DNA of 60,568 nucleotides from Planctomycetota bacterium (lineage in GTDB: Bacteria > Planctomycetota > Phycisphaerae > Sedimentisphaerales > Anaerobacaceae): NCBI GenBank assembly GCA_023481165.1, contig JAMCWO010000307.1, positions 5,921 through 66,488 on the forward strand, read 5' to 3'. Made by a program: the position numbers and the translations under genes. Every line of letters starts with the position of its first letter. Positions within the stretch are counted from its first letter, which is position 1. Under the pieces are notes generated by a model that did not search any database, was not told the origin of the DNA, and saw nothing but the letters and a program-made list of their open reading frames with translations. This document shows positions 43,698-52,587 of this stretch, piece by piece.

Positions 43698-44792
43698 TCA
43701 TTGCTCTTTCGGCAGGGTCTCCTTGTGGAGGCGCTCGCGCAGGCTGCGGGGGTCGTAGGAGTTGCAGATCGCCGTATCGTAGGTGATGTCCCCGGCCTGG
43801 TACAATTCCACGAGGGAGTCCTCCATCGTGTGCATGCCCTGCTTACCGCCCGTCTGGATGACGTTGATCAGCAGGTGCAGTTGCCGGTCGCGGATGTGCT
43901 TGCGGGCCGGCTGGGTCATGATCAATAGCTCCGTGGCGAGCCGGAGGTTCTTGTTGCCGGCCGCCGGCACCAGCCGCTGGGCCAGGATGCCCTGGAGGCA
44001 GTTGGCCAATTGCGTAAAGACCTGGGGCTGCTTGTTCTCCGGGAAGATCGACACGATCCGCTCGACGGTCTGCAGGGTGTTGGGGGTGTGGCAGGTGGCG
44101 ATGACGAGGTGGCCCGTCTCGGCGGCCACCAGGGCGGTCTCGGTCGTTTCCAGGTCGCGCATCTCGCCGACGCAAATGACATCGGGGTCCTGCCGCAGCA
44201 CGTGGATCAGGGCGCTGGAGAAGCTCTTGACGTCCGTGTACAGTTCCTGCTGGACGATGACGGCCTTCTTCTGCTTGTGGACGTACTCCACCGGGTCCTC
44301 GATGGCGATGATCTTGCAGCGCTGCTCGCTGTTGATCAGGTCGATCATGTAATTGAGCGTGGTGGTCTTGCCGCTGCCGGTGGGCCCGGTCAGGAGGATC
44401 AGGCCGCTGGACAGCCGCGTGAATTCATCGATCTGGGGCGGCAGGCGCAGCTCGTCACGGGTCTTGATATGGTCCATCACCGGCCGGATGGCCATTTCCG
44501 GATTGGCACCGTGGTAATAGATCGAGACGCGAAAACGGCCCAGCTTGGCGTCGAAGACGGAGCAGCACAACTGCCAGTTCTGCTCGAAAACCTTCTTCTG
44601 CTCGTCGTTGAGCAGGCTGTAGCACAGCTCGGCCGTCTCCTCGCGGGCGAGGGCGGGCTTGTTCGACAGGATGATCTCTCCATTGATACGGAACATCGGC
44701 GGCAGGCCCGCCACGATGTGGATGTCGGAGGCATTTTCGCGCCGGGCCAGGGACAGGATCTGCTGCATATCCGAGGTGAGATTGACTGCCAT
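43698..44792 (-). CDS. pilT: PilT-like type IV pilus retraction ATPase
   Basis: 364 residues, usual PilT length. An N-terminal PAS-like domain carries SDIHIVAGLPPMFRINGEI. The ATPase has Walker A GPTGSGKTTT (about 135-144), the Asp box IAIEDPVEYVH, the Walker B region VGEMRDLETTETAL and the His box HLVIATCHTPN. All are intact. PilT powers pilus retraction in twitching motility and DNA uptake, but no pilin or pilB gene is near. It starts 3 bp after the TPR gene, so the two are coupled. Confidence 0.93.
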   Translation of the reverse strand: MAVNLTSDMQQILSLARRENASDIHIVAGLPPMFRINGEIILSNKPALAREETAELCYSLLNDEQKKVFEQNWQLCCSVFDAKLGRFRVSIYYHGANPEMAIRPVMDHIKTRDELRLPPQIDEFTRLSSGLILLTGPTGSGKTTTLNYMIDLINSEQRCKIIAIEDPVEYVHKQKKAVIVQQELYTDVKSFSSALIHVLRQDPDVICVGEMRDLETTETALVAAETGHLVIATCHTPNTLQTVERIVSIFPENKQPQVFTQLANCLQGILAQRLVPAAGNKNLRLATELLIMTQPARKHIRDRQLHLLINVIQTGGKQGMHTMEDSLVELYQAGDITYDTAICNSYDPRSLRERLHKETLPKEQ

Positions 44793-44795
44793 GAT

Positions 44796-45560
44796 TCACT
44801 TTCCCATCAGTCGTCTGAAAAAGCCCCTGTTGCCGACCTTGTGGAGCATGTCCTTCGCCTCCGTCCAGTCGGGCCGCAGGTTCACGCACTGCTCCAGGCT
44901 GGAGGTCGCCTCGGACAGGCCCAGGCTCGCCTGGCAGCAGCCCAGCTCATACCAGGCCAGCGGCGAGCGGGACAGGTCCTGCACGGCCTCCTTGAGGTAC
45001 CGGATGGCGAAGACGTAGTTGCGCTTCCGGCGCAGGAGCCGCCCTGCTTCCAGCTTGACGATCGGTCCGAGCTTGCTCGCGCAGCGAATCGCCTTGTTGA
45101 TGCAGCCTTCCGCGATGGGGCCTTTGCGGTCCAGGAAGATCTCAGCGCGGGTCAGCCAGACGCGGGGCGTCAGATTCTCCTTGCCGACGGAGTTGTCCGA
45201 ATACGCGACGGCCTGCTCCAGCTTGGCGTCGCGGAAACAGGCCAGTGCCTTGAGGGCCAGCAGCTCCGGATTCTCGGGAAACAACTCCATCGCCTTATCG
45301 GCCCAGACGCCGGCCTCGCGGTACTCGCCCAACTCGATCAGCATCAGGACCTGTCCGGCCCAGCCCTCGAAGATCGTGCTGTTCTGTTCCAGAATGCGGG
45401 AATAGTTCCGCAGGGCCAGCTCAAAATCGGCGGCCAGCCAGTACTTGGTGGCCTCGCGGTAGTAATACTCCGCATCGCGGACGGTCTCGCCGGGGGACTT
45501 CGCGCCGCCCTTGGGCTCCGTGTCGTCGCCGCCAAACTCCAATTGTGAAAATCGATCCAT
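44796..45560 (-). CDS. TPR-repeat protein
   Basis: 254 residues, soluble, with tetratricopeptide-like helices from about residue 30 (YYREATKYWLAADFELALRN, EYREAGVWADKAMELFPENPEL, SPLAWYELGCCQASLGLSEA). No signal peptide. The short N-terminus is acidic and Gly-rich. It is probably a scaffold or adaptor for PilT, which follows with a 3-bp gap. A promoter at 45570-45598 places the transcription start within a few nucleotides of the ATG, so it can be expressed apart from the genes upstream. Confidence 0.8.
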   Translation of the reverse strand: MDRFSQLEFGGDDTEPKGGAKSPGETVRDAEYYYREATKYWLAADFELALRNYSRILEQNSTIFEGWAGQVLMLIELGEYREAGVWADKAMELFPENPELLALKALACFRDAKLEQAVAYSDNSVGKENLTPRVWLTRAEIFLDRKGPIAEGCINKAIRCASKLGPIVKLEAGRLLRRKRNYVFAIRYLKEAVQDLSRSPLAWYELGCCQASLGLSEATSSLEQCVNLRPDWTEAKDMLHKVGNRGFFRRLMGK

Positions 45561-45569
45561 GCGTCCTAT

Positions 45570-45598
45570 TGTATAACATCCATCCGCTCAAAGGCCAA
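45570..45598 (-). promoter_or_regulatory. Internal promoter of the TPR-pilT genes
   Basis: Minus-strand TTGGCC (45593-45598), 17 bp, TATACA (45570-45575). The start near 45563 is almost at the ATG (45560), implying a near-leaderless message. Confidence 0.5.
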
Positions 45599-45618
45599 AA
45601 GAGTTTACCGGGTGAGGA

Positions 45619-46653
45619 TCATTGTTCCATAAATCTGCGCCTGCTCAGGGGCCACCAGTGCAGGAAGGCCCGTCCGCGAATGTCCGAGGTCCGCGCGATG
45701 CATGCATTGCTGATTGCCTGGTCGGTAACAGCGGCATGGCCGTGTACGGCCACCGCGTAGTCGGTACTGACGAAGTACGAGTGGTCGGGGACGGCAATTC
45801 CGGTGACGGCACGCGGGGGAGATTGCTGCAACCAGTGCGGCACGGGAAACTGGCTCGGTTCCAGCCGCTGGCCGCCGATGACGTAAGCGGTGCCCTCGAC
45901 TCGAACCGTCTCCCCCGCAAGCCCGATGATCTGCCCGATCATTCTCTGGCGCTGATTGAGGCGCAGGTCCCGTTGCGCATTTCGAATTCGTGGCGGCTCA
46001 ATCAGGACGAGGGTCCCGCGCGGCAGCGGCTCTTCCGCACGGGGCACATGCCGTACCAGAAAGTAATCGCCCCGAGAGATGTTCCGCGCTGGAATGGCCA
46101 GAGATGTGTACCCGCCGCCAAAGCCCCGGATCAGCACCCGCGGCACAGCCCAATACACCAGGGCCAAGAAGATAACGACGATCAGGACCAGCGCCACCCG
46201 TTCTCCAAAGCCGCGGATTTCCTCGACGAGCCCGTACCGGACGGCAATCCACGCGTGGACCGCGAGCGTCAGCCCGATCAGTACCGCCCCGGTTGGGCTG
46301 TGGTAGAAGAACAGGCTCGCGCACAGAAGGATAAACCACAAAAGAACCAGCAGCCGCACTTCGCGAAAGCGCCTCCTGATCAGGTGCGGCAGGCCCGGAA
46401 TGATGCTGAGCATGAGTCCGACCAGGCTGTCGGACACGACCAGGTCGAATCCCCGCTGGACCGTCGCCGGCATGCGGGAGAGGACCCGCTGAGTCCGAGC
46501 CCACCGCCGCACCGCGCGAATGGGCTTCCGCCACGCGGGCATCCGCGGCGGGTAGATATCGATCACGGCGCTGCCCGCTTCGAGAATGCTGCCGCAGCGG
46601 ATGCAGCGGGTCTGGCCCGGAATGTTCTCGAACTCACACCTGGCACATCTCAT
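45619..46653 (-). CDS. Zinc-ribbon membrane protein with signal-peptidase-I-like domain lacking the catalytic lysine
   Basis: 344 residues. It has an N-terminal zinc ribbon (Cys3, Cys6, Cys17, Cys20), then about four membrane helices (residues 78-170), then an S26-like beta domain: YTSLAIPARNISRGDYFLVR (Ser184, GD 195-196) and QIIGLAGETVRVEG (243-256), where type I signal peptidases have KRVIGLPGD. The lysine that acts as general base in signal peptidases is absent; the serine region also departs from SMxPTL. It is therefore probably not an active peptidase, although the fold looks retained. It overlaps the DUF2997 gene by 4 bp (ATGA), so it belongs to this operon. Confidence 0.75.
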   Translation of the reverse strand: MRCARCEFENIPGQTRCIRCGSILEAGSAVIDIYPPRMPAWRKPIRAVRRWARTQRVLSRMPATVQRGFDLVVSDSLVGLMLSIIPGLPHLIRRRFREVRLLVLLWFILLCASLFFYHSPTGAVLIGLTLAVHAWIAVRYGLVEEIRGFGERVALVLIVVIFLALVYWAVPRVLIRGFGGGYTSLAIPARNISRGDYFLVRHVPRAEEPLPRGTLVLIEPPRIRNAQRDLRLNQRQRMIGQIIGLAGETVRVEGTAYVIGGQRLEPSQFPVPHWLQQSPPRAVTGIAVPDHSYFVSTDYAVAVHGHAAVTDQAISNACIARTSDIRGRAFLHWWPLSRRRFMEQ

Positions 46654-46871
46654 GTCGCCTCATCTTCCGTCTTGAGATTCTGCTGCAGGTTGATGCGCGA
46701 CTTGACCTCCGGCTCGTACATCTCGCTGGTCGACTGCTGGCTCTTGACCTTGCCGATGACGTGGGTGAGCCACTTGGCGTACTCCAGGCAGGCCTTGCCC
46801 TTGGCCCCCTTGACGTGCACCTTTACCTCGCCGGTCTTCGAGATCGAGATTTCCACTTCATGCTGTGCCAT
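46650..46871 (-). CDS. DUF2997-like small protein
   Basis: 73 residues. It begins MAQHEVEISISKTGEVKVHV, followed by KGAKGKACLEYAKWL, the GxKGxxC pattern of DUF2997. In cyanobacteria such genes lie beside DUF1257/ycf35 and an AAA ATPase; here they do too. Function is unknown. The start codon is 3 bp after the DUF1257 stop, and the gene overlaps the next one. Confidence 0.75.
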   Translation of the reverse strand: MAQHEVEISISKTGEVKVHVKGAKGKACLEYAKWLTHVIGKVKSQQSTSEMYEPEVKSRINLQQNLKTEDEAT

Positions 46872-46874
46872 CGC

Positions 46875-47348
46875 TCAGTCCACCCATCTGCGCACATTGA
46901 TGCGAATGCTCTGGTCCTGCGAGACCTCTTCATTGACGATTTGGAAGTTCTTGCCCTTGAGCTCCTTCATCACCTTGTTGTAGACGAAGCACTGGGTCAG
47001 CTTCTGGGTGAACTCCTCCGCCACCTGCTTGAGCTCGACCTTGCTGTGGCCCTTGCCTGAGGCGCAGACTTTGCACCGCCCGCGGGCATCCCGCTCCACG
47101 ACGATCTTGATGTCGCCCTTGTTCAGGACGATCTGCTGGTTGGTGGCCAGGCTCTGGGCCAGGACCTCGCTCTCGGTCAGCTCAACCTCGACGTTCTGGA
47201 CTTCTTCTTGCGTCTGGGTGCCCGCCATGACCTCCTGCGTGGTCTTTTGCATCACGAAGCCCAGGGCCGTAGCGGCGCCCGCCACCGCCGCCGTAATTGC
47301 CGGCCAACTGCTGATGATCACCGGGGTCAAAATCAATACCGTGCTCAT
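46875..47348 (-). CDS. DUF1257 (Ycf35-like) protein
   Basis: 157 residues. The second half has the Ycf35/DUF1257 pattern (VVERDARGRCKVCASGKGHS, ELKGKNFQIVNEEVSQDQSI and a final VRRWVD). The first 60 residues differ from plastid Ycf35: they start with a hydrophobic stretch (VLILTPVIISSWPAITAAVA) and contain a Gln/Glu-rich helix, suggesting a membrane anchor. Function is not established for the family. AAAGGAG precedes ATG 47348. Confidence 0.72.
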   Translation of the reverse strand: MSTVLILTPVIISSWPAITAAVAGAATALGFVMQKTTQEVMAGTQTQEEVQNVEVELTESEVLAQSLATNQQIVLNKGDIKIVVERDARGRCKVCASGKGHSKVELKQVAEEFTQKLTQCFVYNKVMKELKGKNFQIVNEEVSQDQSIRINVRRWVD

Positions 47349-47392
47349 GCTTGTCTCCTTTCGCAGCGCGAAGCCGAATCTCTGGTAACGCC

Positions 47393-47479
47393 GTAGGGGC
47401 GGCCCCCTGTGGCCGCCCTCTTTGATCCCGAGGATTGTCCCGGGTTATCAGGAGGGCAGGCACGGGGGCCTGCCCCTAC
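47393..47479. repeat. Composite GC-rich palindromic element, copy 3
   Basis: Same hairpin pair as 7-80 and 22383-22470, with a longer spacer (a CCCGAGG..CCCGGG part) between the arms. It lies inside the operon, between the Ycf46 and DUF1257 genes, where it may affect transcript stability. Confidence 0.85.
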
Positions 47480-47505
47480 GGGCGCGCAACAGACCATCGT
47501 TCGCG

Positions 47506-49131
<1,626 letters not shown>

Positions 49132-49287
49132 GAATCTCCAGGTGCTGTTGCTGTTCCGAATCGGCCTGCATCTCGATGGCTTGGGCGATTTCCATGAGGG
49201 TTTCATCCGGTGCGATCATCACCAGCCGCCCATCCTTGAGGATTCGCAGCTCAAAATCGCCCTGTTCTCGTTGGTATGGCTTTTGAC

Positions 49288-50103
49288 TCATTGGATCAGG
49301 TGAAGTCCCAGGTGCCGCGCATAGTCGGTCGCGGCCGCGGCCTCTCGACTGGTTACGTACTGTTTCGGAGCGAACTGCGCCTCGATGGGCGGCACGTAGT
49401 TGGCCCTTAGACTGACTTTGACCTGCGGCAGCTCCGCCGCCAGCCATTGGAGCGTCGGCCGCGTGCAGCAATCGGCGTGCCCGGGCAGGAGCAAGTGGCG
49501 GACAATTACATCCGCATGCTCCGCCGCTCGCCGGATGGTCCGCCGGGCGACCTGGATATAGTCTTCGGCATCCAGTAACTCGGCGGCACACCGGCGGCTC
49601 CCGCACTTCAGATCGGCCAGGCACACGTCGATCAGCCCCCGCAGCAGGTCATCCACACAATCATTGTAATACATATTCGAGTTCAGAACAACCTGCGTGG
49701 TCGTCCGAACCCGCGCCAGCAGGGCCAAAATGCCGGGCAGGCTCACCGTCGGCTCACCGCCCAAGAGATTGACGTTCCTGGCCCCCTGCTGCCGCCGGCG
49801 GCGCTCCACGGCCCGGACCAGCTCTTCCAAGTCCATCTCGGGAACCGTCAGAGGCTGCGCATTCCATTCCGGCACAGTGCAATAGCCGCAGCGCAGGTTG
49901 CACCCGGTAAAGTACACCTGGTGCGAGGGCGATAGTTCCGCCTCCTCCGCCGGATGCAGCATTTCCCGAAAGCAGTGGGCCTTGTCATCCAGGCCGCAGT
50001 AGCCCCGCTCGCCCGCCGTGCGGTCGGCGCCGCAGTCGCGGGGACAAAGCCGGCAGTGGCGTAAATGCCTTGTCGCCGCCTCAAGGGCAGGCTCGACATT
50101 CAA
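49288..50103 (-). CDS. Radical SAM protein (PflA-like, COG1313 type)
   Basis: 271 residues. A cysteine-rich start (CRLCPRDCGADRTAGERGYC) is followed by the radical SAM triad Cys-x3-Cys-x2-Cys in FTGCNLRCGYCTVPEW, GGEPTVSLPG (the GGEP motif) and a TIM-barrel core (VVLNSNMYYND, DVCLADLKCGS). This matches the group often annotated as pyruvate formate-lyase activating enzyme-like; no PflB target is nearby. The start is uncertain: TTG 50103 is used, since further upstream the frame runs into repeated filler phrases (AAACTTCAAACATC). Confidence 0.82.
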   Translation of the reverse strand: MNVEPALEAATRHLRHCRLCPRDCGADRTAGERGYCGLDDKAHCFREMLHPAEEAELSPSHQVYFTGCNLRCGYCTVPEWNAQPLTVPEMDLEELVRAVERRRRQQGARNVNLLGGEPTVSLPGILALLARVRTTTQVVLNSNMYYNDCVDDLLRGLIDVCLADLKCGSRRCAAELLDAEDYIQVARRTIRRAAEHADVIVRHLLLPGHADCCTRPTLQWLAAELPQVKVSLRANYVPPIEAQFAPKQYVTSREAAAATDYARHLGLHLIQ

Positions 50104-50209
50104 GTTTGAAGTTTGATGTTTGAAGTTTGAAGTAAGAGCTACCGCCTCGAAGTGCGAAGCCTCTTCTGACTTCACACTTCTCACTTCAAACTTCACACTT
50201 GTCCTGTTC

Positions 50210-50875
50210 TCAATCGATATCAACGAATTGTCCTTTGCCGCCGGAACGCTGCAGACCGGGGCGGACGGTCGGCCTGGCCTGCAGGCTCCAACGCGCCTTG
50301 ACGTGAACATAGGCGACGATTGCCCCGGCCACCCAGACGAGGGTGATCGGCATCGGGAGGCTGAGAATGACCCCGATGGCAATCAGGCCGATGGCGATAT
50401 GCTGCGCCTCTATCGAACCGAATAACGCAAAGAACCGCTGGCCACGAAAGAGCAGCCCGAACGTCGCGATGAGCCCATAGCCGCCCACGCCGGCCCCCAT
50501 CCCCGCCACGGAGTAGCCCATGAGCAGGTTCAGCACGATCCACAGAAGGCCGCAAGTGACGGTCACTACAAGCCATAGCAGGAGGAAGGACGCCGTCCGC
50601 CACTCCCGCTCGATGGCGCTGCCCAAAAAGAGGATGATCATGCCGTTGCCGATCAGGCCGATTGGGTCGTTCAAGAAAGGATACGTCAGAAGCTGCCAGA
50701 TCTTTCCGTGGAGAACGCCGTAGGGGCTCAGCGCCAGGGCGATGCCGACCGCCTCCCGGGCCAGGGAAAGTCCGAGAAAGCCGGCTACAAGAAGGGAGAT
50801 AAGCACGATGACCCCGGGGGTAAAGAGTTTCTGCGGCGAGGGAAGCATCATCCTCATTTCCTGCATGTCGGCCAT
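50210..50875 (-). CDS. Rhomboid-like membrane protein without catalytic Ser/His
   Basis: 221 residues with about six membrane helices. Rhomboid features include LTYPFLNDPIGLIGNGMIIL (the family His-x-x-x-x-N position reads N-D here) and WRTASFLLLWLVV. The active-site loop, normally GxSG, reads GMGAGVGGYG, so the nucleophilic serine is lost; the final helix has no GH pair. This resembles pseudoproteases (iRhom/derlin-like) that bind substrates. Its ATG 50875 follows GGAGG, and the strong promoter at 50961 makes it the first gene of the long operon. Confidence 0.65.
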   Translation of the reverse strand: MADMQEMRMMLPSPQKLFTPGVIVLISLLVAGFLGLSLAREAVGIALALSPYGVLHGKIWQLLTYPFLNDPIGLIGNGMIILFLGSAIEREWRTASFLLLWLVVTVTCGLLWIVLNLLMGYSVAGMGAGVGGYGLIATFGLLFRGQRFFALFGSIEAQHIAIGLIAIGVILSLPMPITLVWVAGAIVAYVHVKARWSLQARPTVRPGLQRSGGKGQFVDID

Positions 50876-50960
50876 GTCCGAACCTCCGCACTGTTCTGTG
50901 CCCCGCGGCGCGGGGTCAAACCCGGCTCAAAGCTCGCCATCGTCATAAAACCTGTCCTAC

Positions 50961-50989
50961 ATTGTAGTTGCATCGCGCCGCCACGTCAA
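50961..50989 (-). promoter_or_regulatory. Main promoter of the 41.7-50.9 kb operon
   Basis: Minus-strand TTGACG (50984-50989), 17 bp, TACAAT (50961-50966), close to consensus. The start near 50954 gives a leader of about 80 nt. Apart from this promoter and the RhuM promoter at 51266-51294, the 50876-51328 gap holds no recognised feature. Confidence 0.65.
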
Positions 50990-51265
50990 CGTCCGGCCAA
51001 CCCCGGCGCAGCGCCGGCGCAGAGATTGGTCCCATAGTATAGACGGCTATTCGCCGGAATTGTGACAGCATTCGTCGGCCCCGATCAAATCCCCCCTTTC
51101 TTTGCTTACCACGGAGATTACGGAGGCCGCGGAGAGAATTATCAACCTTAGGGCCGCCAATTTAGCAGATTACGCCGATCAGACAAGTGCGAGCGCATCG
51201 CGGCAATCCGAACTGCCTACCGACTACAGGTTACCGATCACCGTCTGTGGCCTTTCAGAATCCCG

Positions 51266-51294
51266 TTGCTCCGGCCGACAATCGGGGGTAGGAT
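51266..51294 (+). promoter_or_regulatory. Promoter of the RhuM-Fic gene
   Basis: TTGCTC (51266-51271), 17 bp, TAGGAT (51289-51294). ATG 51329 follows AGGATTGTGAG. Confidence 0.45.
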
Positions 51295-51328
51295 TCCGGT
51301 GAATTCAAGGTGGTGACAGGATTGTGAG

Positions 51329-52342
51329 ATGGCGCAAAAGCGAGGAAGGAAACGCCGGCAAGAGCCCGAGGTGGTGAGCGGCGGCAAGGGCGAAATCGTC
51401 ATCTACCAGCCTGCGGAGGGCGGCGGCCGGCTGGAGGTGCGGCTCCAGGAGGAAACCCTTTGGCTGAGCCTCAGCCAGATCGCCGACCTGTTCGGACGCG
51501 ATAAGTCCGTCATTTCCAGGCACTTGCGCAACGTGTTCCGAGATGGCGAGCTGGACCGGAAGTCAGTTGTTGCATTTTTTGCAACAACTGCCGCTGACGG
51601 CAAGACCTACAATGTCGAGTATTTCAAGCTCGACGCCATTCTCTCCGTTGGCTATCGCGTCAACTCCGTGCGCGGCACGCAGTTTCGTATCTGGACGACG
51701 GGGGTGCTGCGGGATCATTTGGTCAAGGGCTACTCCGTCAACGCCCAGCGTCTGAAGGAGCTGCGCCAGTCGCTCAAGCTGGTCGGGCAGGTCCTGGAGC
51801 GCTACGATGTGACCTCGGACCAGGCGCGGGGTCTGCTGAGCGTGGTGACGGACTATGCGGCCGCACTCGATCTGCTGGACGACTACGACCACCAGCGGGT
51901 GACCATCGGGCCCCTGAAGCCCCGAAAAGCCAAGGGGATCGACTACGAGGAGGCGATGGCCATCGTTGCGGAGCTTGGCCGCAAGTTCGGCGGCTCGGGA
52001 CTGTTCGGAAAAGAGAAAGATCAGAGCCTGCGCGGGTCGCTGGGCGCGGTGATGCAGTCCTTCGACGGACAGGACCTCTATCCGAGCCTGGAGGAAAAGG
52101 CGGCGCACCTGCTGCACTTTCTCGTTAAGAACCATAGTTTCGTGGACGGCAATAAGCGCATCGCCGCGGCCCTGTTCCTGTGGTTCATGGAGAAGAACGG
52201 CATCCTGTACCGCCCCGACGGCTCCCGGCACATCGCCGATAACGCCTTGGTCGCCATCACGCTCATGATCGCGGAGAGCGACCCGAGTCAGAAGGATATT
52301 CTGACTCGCGTGGTCGTGAACCTGATCGAAGGCAGGACCTGA
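51329..52342 (+). CDS. RhuM-like protein with C-terminal Fic/Doc domain
   Basis: 337 residues. Residues 20-150 match the RhuM/virulence-protein family: VIYQPAEGGGRLEVRLQEET, WLSLSQIADLFGRDKSVISRH (HTH), and a variable region with VVAFFATTAADGKTYNV. Residues 195-335 hold a Fic fold with the motif HSFVDGNKRIAAAL (269-282), the HxFxxGN(K)R form of Doc-like enzymes that AMPylate or phosphorylate targets. The motif is intact. Such genes are often found with restriction systems and defence islands; a separate antitoxin is not seen. It is adjacent to the IetAS-like pair in the opposite orientation. Confidence 0.85.
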   Translation: MAQKRGRKRRQEPEVVSGGKGEIVIYQPAEGGGRLEVRLQEETLWLSLSQIADLFGRDKSVISRHLRNVFRDGELDRKSVVAFFATTAADGKTYNVEYFKLDAILSVGYRVNSVRGTQFRIWTTGVLRDHLVKGYSVNAQRLKELRQSLKLVGQVLERYDVTSDQARGLLSVVTDYAAALDLLDDYDHQRVTIGPLKPRKAKGIDYEEAMAIVAELGRKFGGSGLFGKEKDQSLRGSLGAVMQSFDGQDLYPSLEEKAAHLLHFLVKNHSFVDGNKRIAAALFLWFMEKNGILYRPDGSRHIADNALVAITLMIAESDPSQKDILTRVVVNLIEGRT

Positions 52343-52587
52343 CGGTAGGCTACAGGCTGGAGGACAGACGACGGAGGACGAAAGGCCGAAGGATCAACGG
52401 CCGCAGGCCCCACTTCAGACTTTACACTTCAAACTTGACACTTCCCCTCACGGCTGGGTCGCTTGGGCAAAAAGATAAAGGAAGTCCCGCCAGGGACGAC
52501 AGAAACACGCAAAACTCGGATGAGCCGCGAATGGGAAATACGTAGGTCTGGACCCGGTTTCCTTCACCCTCAAACCGTCTTGGCGTA

